From the NCBI GenBank assembly GCA_963717765.1, contig CAVQWX010000003.1:62001-126000 (forward strand): 64,000 nt of DNA. The letters are read 5' to 3'. The number at the start of each line of letters is the position of its first letter. Position 1 is the first letter of the stretch. Source of the stretch: JACDER01 sp963717765 (GTDB lineage Bacteria > Actinomycetota > Thermoleophilia > Gaiellales > Gaiellaceae). Shown piece by piece: positions 1 to 8,600 of the stretch. Under the pieces are notes generated by a model. That model did not search any database. It worked only from the letters and a program-made list of their open reading frames with translations, and was not told the DNA's origin. The translations under genes and the position numbers were made by a program.

Positions 1-195
1 CGGGCCTGACATCGAGGGCGGCGTACCGCGCTGCGTGTACCGGATCGTCTCGAAGAGGCCATCCAGCTCCTCGGCTAGCGGCTCCGTGTAGTCCGAGAGG
101 CCCGGGCCGCCGTGCAGCAGGAGCGCGGGCTCGCCCGTGCCTCCACGGTGGCCTTTGAGCATGCCGCCGCCGGCCCGCACCTCGAACGTCTCCAT
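1..195 (-). CDS. Alpha/beta hydrolase, N-terminal part (runs off window)
   Basis: Reading the minus strand from the ATG at 195 gives about 65 residues that run off the left edge. They contain LLLHGGPGLSD, the oxyanion-hole HGGPG motif of proline iminopeptidase-like alpha/beta hydrolases, followed by the expected strand and a TQRG segment where these enzymes have DQRG. The nucleophile and the rest lie outside the window. A TAGGCT box (203-208, minus strand) sits 7 bases before the ATG, so the mRNA is probably leaderless. Substrate cannot be told from this fragment. Confidence 0.75.
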   Translation of the reverse strand, partial: METFEVRAGGGMLKGHRGGTGEPALLLHGGPGLSDYTEPLAEELDGLFETIRYTQRGTPPSMSGP

Positions 196-200
196 CTGTC

Positions 201-229
201 GAAGCCTAAGCCGGTGCGGGCGCTCACAC
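201..229 (+). repeat. 29-bp direct repeat, copy 1
   Basis: Positions 201-229 and 1481-1509 are the same at 27 of 29 bases (gaagcctaag then ggtgcgg and cgctcacac). Copy 1 holds the -10 box of the hydrolase on the minus strand; copy 2 overlaps the start codon of the GNAT gene. The repeats bracket the lipoprotein gene exactly. After copy 1 the plus strand reads a 12-codon stub MRALTRAEGAKE that resembles the GNAT start MRTLT. I infer that the lipoprotein gene was inserted between a formerly divergent hydrolase/GNAT pair. Confidence 0.7.
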
Positions 230-262
230 GCGCGGAGGGCGCGAAGGAGTAGGGTCGCGGAC

Positions 263-1480
263 ATGGACGTGAAGGCGGCAGCTGGATGTCTCTGCGCTGC
301 GCTCGCGGCGCTCGCCGCCGGCTGCAGCTCGGGCGGCGGTGGCGGCACGACGACGACCTCGTCGCTCGGCGCCTCGTGCGGCGAGGGCATGAAGCAGACG
401 ACTCCGAACGTCTGCGTCGATCCCTCAGACCCGAAAGCAACGCAGGTCGCCGGGTTGGTCGAGAAGCTCCGAAAGAAATACAAGCTGAACGCCTCGATCT
501 TCGGCGTGTGGAAAGGAGACGACCAGCTGGTGACCGGCGCGGACGGCGAGGCACTGCCGGGCGTCCCGGCAACCCGCGACCTGCACTTCCGGATCTGCAA
601 CGTCACCGAGTCGCTGACGACGACACTCCTCCTCCAGTACGTCGACGACGGCAAGCTCAGCCTCGACGACCCTGTCTCGAAGTGGTTCCCGTCGCTGCCG
701 AGAAGCGACCAGATCACGCTGGGGATGCTCTCCTCCAGCACCTCCGGCATCGTCGACTACGTCACGACGGAGAGCTTCGTGGACGAGTACCACAAGGACC
801 CGTTCCAGCAGTTCCAGCCCATGCAACTGATCCAGGTCGGGACGAGTCAGAAGCCGCTGTTCGCGCCGGGCACGAGCTGGGCCTTTTCCGACACGAACTT
901 CATGTTGCTCGGCGAGATTCTCAAGAAGGCCGAGGGAAGGCCGCTCGGGGACCAGCTCCGCGAGAAGATCCTCGACCCGCTCGGCCTCGACAACACCGCA
1001 ATGCAGCCCACGGCCCAGGTCCCCTTCCCCACGCTGCACGGATACGACCCCGAGCGCGGCGATTACCAGGACTCGACCTTCTGGAGCCCGAGCTGGGCGA
1101 CCAACACGGGGAATATGACCTCCAATCTCGCCGATCTCGGCAAGTGGGCACCGGTTCTCGGGACCGGGTCGCTGCTCTCGGAGAAGTCGCACGAGAGCCA
1201 GGTCGGCCCTGGAAACGTCGGTCTCGGCGGGCTCACCAAGAGCCGGTATTACGGGAAGGGCGTCGGCTTCGCGAGCTCGTGGATCCTCACGAACCCGCAT
1301 TGCGCCGGCTACAACGGCATTCTTGCCTACTACCCGCCGAAGAAGCTCTCCGTCGTGATCTTCAGCACTCCCGCGATGGGCAACAGCGACGGGCCGAACT
1401 ACAGCCAGTACATATTCGTGGAGGTCACGAAGGTCCTCACCCCGGCGTCGGTGCCGAATATTCCGCAGCGCGTGGACTGA
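263..1480 (+). CDS. Lipoprotein with serine beta-lactamase / DD-peptidase fold, catalytic motifs lost
   Basis: A 405-residue protein. Residues 1-21 are a lipoprotein signal (LAALAAGC lipobox), so it should be anchored outside the membrane. The body follows the beta-lactamase class C / D-Ala-D-Ala carboxypeptidase pattern (LLQYVDDGKLSLDDPVSKW, FAPGTSWAFSDTNFMLLGE). The nucleophile motif SxxK, usually within RIGSVTK, reads RICNVTE here: Ser is Asn113 and Lys is Glu116. The YxN motif reads FSD at 208-210. The protein is therefore probably a non-catalytic binding homologue. The start at 263 was chosen because it gives a proper signal peptide; an upstream ATG at 137 is in frame but would bury it. 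Confidence 0.85.
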   Translation: MDVKAAAGCLCAALAALAAGCSSGGGGGTTTTSSLGASCGEGMKQTTPNVCVDPSDPKATQVAGLVEKLRKKYKLNASIFGVWKGDDQLVTGADGEALPGVPATRDLHFRICNVTESLTTTLLLQYVDDGKLSLDDPVSKWFPSLPRSDQITLGMLSSSTSGIVDYVTTESFVDEYHKDPFQQFQPMQLIQVGTSQKPLFAPGTSWAFSDTNFMLLGEILKKAEGRPLGDQLREKILDPLGLDNTAMQPTAQVPFPTLHGYDPERGDYQDSTFWSPSWATNTGNMTSNLADLGKWAPVLGTGSLLSEKSHESQVGPGNVGLGGLTKSRYYGKGVGFASSWILTNPHCAGYNGILAYYPPKKLSVVIFSTPAMGNSDGPNYSQYIFVEVTKVLTPASVPNIPQRVD

Positions 1481-1509
1481 GAAGCCTAAGCGGGTGCGGA
1501 CGCTCACAC
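1481..1509 (+). repeat. 29-bp direct repeat, copy 2
   Basis: Second copy of the repeat at 201-229, with two mismatches. It begins immediately after the lipoprotein stop codon and covers the GTG start of the GNAT gene. Confidence 0.7.
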
Positions 1510-2045
1510 CGCCCGACCCTCCGCTCCAGGATGACGTCGTCCTGCTGCGGCCGCCGGACCCCGCGGACGCCGACGCGCTCCTCCCGATCCGCTCCGAGGA
1601 GGACACGCGCCGCTGGATGCTCTGGGACGATGAGCCGCCGCCGGACCACGCCGAGATCCTCGCCAACATCGAGCGCGCGCTGCAGTCGTGGGCCGAGGGG
1701 ACGTGGGCCGTCTTCGTCATCACCGTCGACGGAGAGATCGTCGGTGGCGCCAACCTCGGGTTCTACGAGCACGACATCGCGGAGGGCTCGTACTTCCTCG
1801 CCCGCGCGGCGCGCGGCAAGGGCTACGCCACGCGGACGCTGCGGCTACTCGCCCGCTGGGCCTTCGAACAGAACGGGATCGAGCGGCTCGAGCTGCGCGT
1901 CGACCCGAGCAACGAGGCGTCACTGCGGCTCGCCGAGCGGGTCGGTTTCACGCGCGAGGGCATCGAGCGCGCGTCTCGCCGCGCGACCGACGGCTCGCGC
2001 TTCGACTCGGTGGTGTTCTCGTTGCTTCCGGGCGAGCCCGCCTAG
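1494..2045 (+). CDS. GNAT family N-acetyltransferase (RimJ/RimL-like)
   Basis: A 183-residue single-domain GNAT protein. It shows the usual order: LRPPDPADADALLPI at the N terminus, the beta4 strand GSYFLARAARGKGYATRTLR carrying the acetyl-CoA loop R-G-K-G-Y-A, and LELRVDPSNEASLRLAERVGF near the C terminus, which is typical of ribosomal-protein/aminoglycoside-like acetyltransferases of the RimJ/RimL type. The acceptor substrate is unknown. The GTG start lies inside repeat copy 2, 13 bases after the lipoprotein stop. There is no clear ribosome binding site. Confidence 0.88.
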   Translation: MRTLTPPDPPLQDDVVLLRPPDPADADALLPIRSEEDTRRWMLWDDEPPPDHAEILANIERALQSWAEGTWAVFVITVDGEIVGGANLGFYEHDIAEGSYFLARAARGKGYATRTLRLLARWAFEQNGIERLELRVDPSNEASLRLAERVGFTREGIERASRRATDGSRFDSVVFSLLPGEPA

Positions 2046-2229
2046 TGAGGCCTACGCGCCGCCGAGCAGACCGAAGGTGAGACGGCGCAACCGCCGCCGC
2101 CGTCGCTCCTCATGCTCCCGCCTCGCCTGCCGCTTTGCAGTCAATCGGGTTCTTCGGCATCGTCGCCTCAAATGCTCCCTCGCTTCGCCGCCGACCGCAA
2201 GACGTCCGAAACGGACGGTGCCGGCCGAG

Positions 2230-3942
2230 CTAGTCGCGCCAGCGGTTGGTGATCGGCGTCCGCCGGTCGCGTCCGAAGGCCTTCGGCCGCAGCTTCACGC
2301 CGGGTGGCGCCTGGCGGCGCTTGTACTCCGCGCGGTCGATCAGCGCCAGCGCGCGCTCGACGACGTCCGGGTCGAACCCATCCGACGTGAGCTCGTCGCG
2401 CGAGCGGTCCTCCTCCACGTAGGCCTCCAGCACCTTGTCCAGCTGGGGATACGGCGGGAGCGAGTCCTCGTCCAGCTGGTCGTCGCGCAGCTCCGCGCTC
2501 GGCGCGCGCTCGATGATCGAGGCCGGAATGACCTCCCGCCCGGCGTGCTCGTTCAGGTAGCGCGAGAGCCGCCAGACGTCGGTCTTGTACACATCCTTCA
2601 GCAGCGCGAAGCCGCCGGCCATGTCCCCGTACAGCGTCGCGTAGCCGACCGAGAGCTCCGACTTGTTCCCGGTTGCGACCACGAGCCAGCCGAACTTGTT
2701 CGACAGCGCCATGAGGATCACGCCGCGCGCCCGCGCCTGCAGGTTCTCCTCGGTCAGGTCGTGCTCGAGCCCCTCGAACGGCCCGGCCAGCACCTCGGAG
2801 TACGCGTCCACGACGGGCCCGATCGGCAGCTCGCGGAAGTCGCAGCCGAGATCCTCCGCGAGACGCCGTGCGTCCGATCGCGTCCCTTCGGACGTGTAGC
2901 GCGACGGCATCGACACGCAGTGGACGCGCTCCGGCCCGAGCGCCTCTGCGGCCAGCGCCGCGGTCAGGGCCGAGTCGATCCCGCCCGAGACCCCGAGCAC
3001 GACCTCGCGGAACCCGTTCTTCTCCACGTAGTCGCGCAGCCCGAGCTCGAGCGCGCGGCGCATCTGCTCGAGGTCGTCCGGGATCGGCACGATCACAGGC
3101 TCGACCGGCGGTGCCGGGCGCGGCGACGACGACACCTCGACCATGCGCGCCGGCAGCTCCTCCCGCTCGCGCGCGAGCGCGCGCCGGCGCACGTCCCGCA
3201 GCCTCCGTCCGACCACCGCGTGCGGATCGACCTCGCAGACGAGCAGCGCCTCCTCGAAGCCGGGGGCGCGCGCCAGCACCTCTCCCTCGTCGTCGAGCAC
3301 GAGTGAGTGCCCGTCGAAGATCAGCTCGTCCTGCCCGCCGACCGCGTTGCAGAAGGCGACGAAGCAGAGGTTGTCGCGCGCGCGCTGGACGAACATCTCC
3401 TCGCGGTCGCGCTCCTTGCCGACGTGGAAGGGCGAGGCGGAGAGGTTGACGAGCAGCTCCGCCCCAGCGAGCGCGAGGTCGGTAGCGGGCGGGCCGGGCT
3501 GCCACATGTCCTCGCACACCGTCACGCCGATCTGGCAGTCGCCGAGCCGGAGGAGCACGAGGTCGCGCCCGGACGCGAAGTAGCGGTCCTCGTCAAAGAC
3601 GCCGTAGTTGGGGAGGAAACGCTTGCGCACGATCGCCTTCACCTCGCCTCCCGAGCACACGGCGGCGGCGTTGAAGAGGTCGCCGTCGTAGTGCGGCGTC
3701 CCGACGAGCGCGACCACGTCGCGCGTCTCCGCCGCGATCTCCTCGAGCGTGCGCTCGGCCGCGCGGATGAAGCCCGGGCGGAGGAGGAGGTCCTCCGGCG
3801 GGTAGCCGGTGACCGCGAGCTCCGGGTAGATCACGACGTCCGCGCCGAGCCCGCGCGCCTCCTCGAGTCGCGAGAGGATCCTGTCGCGGTTTCCCTCCAG
3901 GTCGCCGACGACAGAGTTGATCTGGGCGAGCGCCAGCCTCAC
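2230..3942 (-). CDS. nadE: Glutamine-dependent NAD+ synthetase
   Basis: A 570-residue two-domain enzyme that makes NAD+ from nicotinate adenine dinucleotide, ATP and glutamine. The N-terminal nitrilase-type glutaminase domain carries the Glu-Lys-Cys triad: E41 in YPELAVTGY, K107 in RKRFLPNYGVFDE and C143 in TVCEDMW. The C-terminal synthetase domain has the PP-loop SGGIDS at 319-324 and ends with the usual P-I-T-N-R tail. The GTG start at 3942 is set 7 bases after a TAGGCT -10 box (3950-3955, minus strand), so the transcript is probably leaderless. The length is normal for a bacterial two-domain NadE. Confidence 0.96.
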   Translation of the reverse strand: MRLALAQINSVVGDLEGNRDRILSRLEEARGLGADVVIYPELAVTGYPPEDLLLRPGFIRAAERTLEEIAAETRDVVALVGTPHYDGDLFNAAAVCSGGEVKAIVRKRFLPNYGVFDEDRYFASGRDLVLLRLGDCQIGVTVCEDMWQPGPPATDLALAGAELLVNLSASPFHVGKERDREEMFVQRARDNLCFVAFCNAVGGQDELIFDGHSLVLDDEGEVLARAPGFEEALLVCEVDPHAVVGRRLRDVRRRALAREREELPARMVEVSSSPRPAPPVEPVIVPIPDDLEQMRRALELGLRDYVEKNGFREVVLGVSGGIDSALTAALAAEALGPERVHCVSMPSRYTSEGTRSDARRLAEDLGCDFRELPIGPVVDAYSEVLAGPFEGLEHDLTEENLQARARGVILMALSNKFGWLVVATGNKSELSVGYATLYGDMAGGFALLKDVYKTDVWRLSRYLNEHAGREVIPASIIERAPSAELRDDQLDEDSLPPYPQLDKVLEAYVEEDRSRDELTSDGFDPDVVERALALIDRAEYKRRQAPPGVKLRPKAFGRDRRTPITNRWRD

Positions 3943-3962
3943 CTGTCCAAGCCTACCAGTTT

Positions 3963-3998
3963 GCGACTATGAGGCGAAAACCGGCGACTATGAGGCGA
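3963..3998. repeat. Two 16-bp direct repeats, 20-bp period, upstream of MFS gene
   Basis: GCGACTATGAGGCGAA occurs at 3963-3978 and again at 3983-3998, i.e. in phase on the same DNA face (two helical turns). It sits between nadE and the MFS exporter. The placement is typical of a tandem operator for the exporter, but no regulator for it is recognised nearby other than the LuxR-type protein at 5247. Confidence 0.5.
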
Positions 3999-4039
3999 AC
4001 CGGAATGGTTTATGTTGCCAATCGGGGGACGACCTACTA

Positions 4040-5287
4040 CTGACCATCAGGATTCTCGAACCGCTTCGTGTTCGCGACTTCAGGCTTCTGTGGTCGGGAA
4101 TGACCATCTCGGCGCTCGGCGACGGGATCTTCACGGTCGCCCTCGCCTGGGGCGTCTACGACATCTCGAACACCCCGAGCGCCCTCTCGATCGTGGGTGT
4201 CGCCTGGTTCCTGCCCGAGATCGCCGCAGTCCTCCTCGCGGGCGTGATCGCCGACCGCGTCGATCGCCGGCTGCTCATGATCGGAGCGGACGTCCTGCGC
4301 GCGGCCGCGATCGGCGTGCTGGGCATCCTCTCCGTCGCGGGCCAGCTCGAGCTCTGGCACGTCTGGGTGCTGGTTGCGCTGTACGGGATCGGCAACTCGT
4401 TCTTCTATCCCGCCTACACCGCGCTCGTTCCGCAGGTGCTGTCGCGGGACCAGCTCGTGCAGGCGGCAGCGCTGCGGCAGTTCGTGCGACCGCTGACCAT
4501 GCGGGTAGTCGGGCCGGCGCTCGGCGGCGCGTTCGTGGCCGCGGCCGGGGCGGGCGCCGGCTTCCTGATCGACGCGGCCTCGTTCGGCGCCTCGATCGTC
4601 GCGCTGGTGCTCATGACCCCCCGTCCGGTGCCGCGCGCCGTGGGGAAGACCGTCGGGACGGTCTTCGGGGACATGGGCGATGGCCTGCGCTACGTGCTCT
4701 CGCAGCGCTGGCTCGCGCTCACGCTGCTGGGCGTCACCATCTCGATGGTGTTCTTCCTCGGCCCGGTGTTCGTGCTGATGCCGTTCGTGGTCAAGAACCA
4801 CCTGAACGGGGGCGCCGGCGGGCTCGGGCTCGTGCTCTCCGCCGGCGGAATCGGCGCGCTGATCGCATCGCTCTCGATGGCGCAGCGCGGGCTGCCGCGG
4901 AGGCCGCTCTTCGTCGTCTACGTCGCCTGGGCGATTGCGGCCTTCTGCCTCGTCGGCTATGCGGAGTCGGGCGCCGTGTGGGAGGCCGCACTCGTATCCG
5001 CGCTCTCGGTCGGCTCCCTCATCACGGGCCAGATCCTGTGGGAGTCGCTCCTCCAGCGCTCCGTGCCGGGCGAGTACCTGGGGCGCGTGGCAAGCGTCGA
5101 CTCGTTCGTCTCGTCGGGGCTCGTCCCACTCTCGCTGGCGATCACCGGGCCGATCGCAGGCGCGCTCGGGACGCTGGTGACGCTCCGCTGGGCCGGCGTC
5201 ATCGCCGGTGGCGTGTTACTCGGCTTCCTCGCCATCGTCTCCTCCGCTACCGCGCTGCAGCCTCGTCCCGATCCGGGACGAGCCTGA
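4040..5287 (+). CDS. MFS exporter (MFS_3 / EntS-like)
   Basis: About 415 residues with 12 predicted hydrophobic segments. The start (ILEPLRVRDFRLLWSGMTIS) and the loop GVIADRVDRRLL after helix 2-3 are typical of MFS_3 drug or siderophore exporters. The reading frame is open back to 3917, but family similarity begins at MTIRILEP. I placed the start at the CTG at 4040, which follows a GGGGGA by 12 bases; no ATG or GTG is available there, so the start is uncertain. The tandem repeats at 3963-3998 lie just upstream. The stop lies 41 bases inside the convergent LuxR-type gene. Confidence 0.85.
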   Translation: MTIRILEPLRVRDFRLLWSGMTISALGDGIFTVALAWGVYDISNTPSALSIVGVAWFLPEIAAVLLAGVIADRVDRRLLMIGADVLRAAAIGVLGILSVAGQLELWHVWVLVALYGIGNSFFYPAYTALVPQVLSRDQLVQAAALRQFVRPLTMRVVGPALGGAFVAAAGAGAGFLIDAASFGASIVALVLMTPRPVPRAVGKTVGTVFGDMGDGLRYVLSQRWLALTLLGVTISMVFFLGPVFVLMPFVVKNHLNGGAGGLGLVLSAGGIGALIASLSMAQRGLPRRPLFVVYVAWAIAAFCLVGYAESGAVWEAALVSALSVGSLITGQILWESLLQRSVPGEYLGRVASVDSFVSSGLVPLSLAITGPIAGALGTLVTLRWAGVIAGGVLLGFLAIVSSATALQPRPDPGRA

Positions 5288-5540
5288 GCGTTCGCGTTCC
5301 GACGCCGAGAGCCGCCGGCAGCTGCTCGAGCGGATCCTGTCCGGTGACGAGCCGGTATGCCGCTGGGATCTGCCGCTTCTTCGCGACGCCGAGCTTCCTG
5401 CGGAGCGCATCCGAGTGGGCCTTGGCCGTGCGCGGGGAGAGGCCGAGCCGCTTTCCGATCTCTTCGTTCGAGCAGCCGGCAGCGATCAGCTCGATCACCT
5501 GAAGCTGCCGCTTCGTGAAAGTTCTGCGCCGTCCTTCCAT
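5247..5540 (-). CDS. Stand-alone LuxR-type HTH protein
   Basis: A 97-residue protein made almost only of a LuxR/NarL DNA-binding domain: FTKRQLQVIELIAAGCSNEEIGKRLGLSPRTAKAHSDALRRKLG. There is no receiver or sensor domain. The start ATG at 5540 was chosen because AGGAAAGGAG lies directly upstream on the minus strand; an earlier ATG at 5588 is in frame. Its 3' end overlaps the MFS gene by 41 bp, and it is divergent from the SARP gene, with the phased repeats at 5590-5628 between them. It may regulate either neighbour; this is inference. Confidence 0.85.
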   Translation of the reverse strand: MEGRRRTFTKRQLQVIELIAAGCSNEEIGKRLGLSPRTAKAHSDALRRKLGVAKKRQIPAAYRLVTGQDPLEQLPAALGVGTRTLRLVPDRDEAAAR

Positions 5541-5589
5541 TTCGGCTCCTTTCCTGTTTAGATCAGAGACCAAGGTGCGGAGCGGCACT

Positions 5590-5628
5590 TACGGCTTGCT
5601 TACGGTTAGCTGACGGTCGACTGACGGT
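5590..5628 (+). promoter_or_regulatory. Four 11-bp-phased repeats, candidate SARP operator
   Basis: ACGG begins at 5591, 5602, 5613 and 5624, exactly 11 bp apart, within units TTACGGC, TTACGGT, TGACGGT, TGACGGT. SARP regulators are known to bind heptamer direct repeats spaced 11 bp, and the SARP gene starts 26 bp downstream, so autoregulation is likely. The array also argues that translation begins at GTG 5654 and not at GTG 5627, which lies in the last repeat. Confidence 0.65.
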
Positions 5629-5653
5629 GGCTCTCCACTCGATTCGAGCAGCA

Positions 5654-8600
5654 GTGGAGTTTGCTCTGCTCGGACCGCTCGTCGTCCATCACAGCGGACA
5701 CGTGCTGTCGCTCGCGGGGGCCAAGGAGCGTGGCGTACTCGCCTTTCTGCTGCTCCGCGCAAATGAGACCGTTCCGGCCGATCGGCTGATCGACGCGCTC
5801 TGGCCCACGGACCCGCCGGCAAGCGCTCGCAACTCGTTGCAGGTCCGTGTCTCGCACCTCCGGAAGGTGCTCGGCGCCGATCGAATCGAGACGCTCAAGA
5901 ACGGTTACCGGCTCAGTGTCTCTCCGGATGAGCTCGATCTCCTGTCCTTTCGCGGGCTCGTCGCAAGCGCCGGCCGCGCGCGTGAGGAGGGAAACCTCCT
6001 CGTGGCGGCCGAGCAGTTCGCAGATGCTCTGGCGCTGTGGCGCGGTGACGCTCTGCCGGAGTTCGCAAGCAACACATCCTTCCGTGCAGAGCTTGCGCCG
6101 CTCGAGCAGGAACGGCTTCGTGCGTTCGAGGCGTGGGCAGACGCGGAGCTCGAGCTCGGCTGCGGCGACGAGCTCGTATCCGATTTGCAAGCTGCAGTCG
6201 AGGCCAACCCGCTACGCGAGCGGTTGATGAGCCAGCTGATGCTTGCGCTCTACCAGGCCGGCCGTCAGGTAGAGGCACTCGAGGCATACGGACATGCTCG
6301 GCGCCGGTTGGTCCACGAGCTCGGGCTCGAACCGAGCCCCTTGCTGGCCGATCTCCACCAGCGGATCCTCGAGCACGACCCGGGTCTGCGTCCCGCGCCG
6401 CGGAGACGCGCGCACAACGGCTCTCCGTCACGCAGGAATGTGACCGTCGTGCTCGCCGCAACGGTCGTTTCCGCCGATTCCGATCCCGAGGTAGCCGAGC
6501 GTTCAGTCGCTGCTGGGCGGCAGTTCGCGCGCACGGTTCTGGAGGACCATGGAGCCGTCGTCTCCGGTTCCGCCGGCAGCGTCATCGGAGCATTCGGATT
6601 GCCTGCAGCCGCGGAAGACGATCCGCACCGGGCGGTTCGTGCAGCACAGGAGCTCGCCCACGCAAATCTGCGTGTCGGCCTGGACAGCGGAGTTGCGCTC
6701 GTGTTCGGTCGGGAATTCAGTGACGCACGCTTCATCAGCCGTGTGCTCCGGCTGGCTGACGCGGCCGGCCCCGGAGACGTCATCCTCGGCGCGGGAAGCC
6801 GGCAGGCCCTCGGAAACGCCGTAGAGGTCAGCGGCTCCCGTCTTCTCTCGTTCGACCCGACAGCAGAACCGATCGCGAGACGCTTCGACGCTCCTCTCAT
6901 CGGTCGCGCGACGGAGTTCAAGCGTCTACGCGATGCGTTCGACTGGGCAGCGAGCACGAGCACAAGTCACTTGGTGACGATCCTCGGCCCGGCAGGGATC
7001 GGGAAGTCGCGCCTGGCTCAGGAGTTGATTGGGGCCGTGGAAGGCGACGCAAGGGTTCTGACGGGGCGCTGTCTTGCGTACGGCAGCGGTGCGTTCTGGC
7101 CCTTGGCTGAAATGGTGAAGCAGGCGGCCGGCGACACGACGCCGGAGGTACTCCTCCAGCTGCTCGCGGATCTCGAAGATCGGCAGTCGGTCGTCGATCA
7201 GCTGGCGGCCGCACTGGGCACAGGATCCGGGATGCGGGCGGAGGATGCTTTCTGGGCCTTTCGCAAGCTCTTTGGCGCGCTCGGGGTCAATCGGCCGCTC
7301 GTCCTGGTGTTCGAGGATCTGCATTGGGCCGAGGACCGGCTGCTCGACTTCGTGGAGGAACTGGTGGAACGGACAGAGGGCGTGGCGCTCCTTGTCGTCT
7401 GTCTGGCTCGCCCCGATCTGCTCGAACAGAGGCCTGGTTGGGGAGGCGGAAAGCTGGATGCGGAGACAATTCAGCTTGCGCCGCTGTCCGACTCGAGCAG
7501 CGAGAAGTTGATCCGGGTGCTGGGAGCAGCGGAAGAGACGCGGGGACAGATCGTCGCCCGTGCCGAGGGCAATCCGCTCTTCGTCGAGCAGCTGGTTGCC
7601 TTGGCAGCGGAGGAGCCGGACGCGTTGTCGGACGCGATCCCGTTCTCGATCAACGCGGTGCTGGCCGCCCGGATCGACCGACTTGCGGTGGACGAGCGCT
7701 CGCTACTCGAGAGTGCTTCGATCGTCGGCCTTGAATTCTCGTTGAGCGCCGTCGCCGCGCTCGCTGCGTCTGACGAAGACCTGGCCGCCGTCGCCCGGCG
7801 GCTGGCTCGCAAGGACCTGCTTCGCCCTGCCGGTCCAGATATTCGCGGGCGGGATGAATACCGGTTCGGTCACATCCTGATACGGGACGTGGTCTATGCG
7901 TCGGTGCTGAAGGCGACCCGAGCTGAGCTGCACGAGAAGTTCGCGCGCTGGCTGGAACGGGATTTGAAGGACCGTGCAAGCGAGGTCGAGGAGATCGTCG
8001 GCTACCACCTCGAGCGGTCATATGAGTTGCGGAGGGAGCTCGATCCGGATGCCGAGGAGCTCGATGAGCTGGCAAGCGAAGCGGGCGAACGCCTCGGCGG
8101 CTGGCGGACGGCGACAGTTCGATCAATCGAACGATATCCACGGAGCGATCGAGTCTGCTCGCAGCGCGCACGGAGCTCTGTAACGGTGACTGAGCGCCCT
8201 AAACAAGCGGTATGTGCTTGAGCGGCACTAGCACGCGTACCAGCGAAACGGCTCGAGTGGAGCGAAGCCGAGGGATCACCTGGATGAGGCGTCGCGTGTC
8301 GCGCGAATGCTTGGTGACACGGCTCTTGCGAAGCTCCATCTCACGAGCTCAACGAGAATTCAGCTACGGGATTTCCAGACAGACCAGAGCCTTCGATATC
8401 GGCATTCATCGCTGCTCGTCGGGCCGAGCGGGTATCGCACTAGTCCGACCTACGCCGCGAGGCAAAACCGATGTTGGCGTGGGCTTACGCGCTGGCCGGG
8501 CCATACCACCTCGCGGAACGTCTCATTGAAGAGGTGGTCACAAGCACGACTACTCCTGGCGAACCGCGAAAGCTCCTGCCGAGTGTCTGGCTTGACGGCC

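Noticed and set aside
286..3306. Very long open frames such as 286-3306 (+), 18433-21450 (-) and 57342-59000 (+)
   Set aside because: They are antisense or frame shadows of nadE, lipoprotein, secreted-protein, apgM and purM genes, have arginine-rich low-complexity composition and show no family motifs.
5654..8221. SARP regulator as an intact 855-residue gene
   Set aside because: The last 40 residues of that frame lose homology while the expected tail continues in other frames to 9321, so the apparent stop is secondary to a frameshift.
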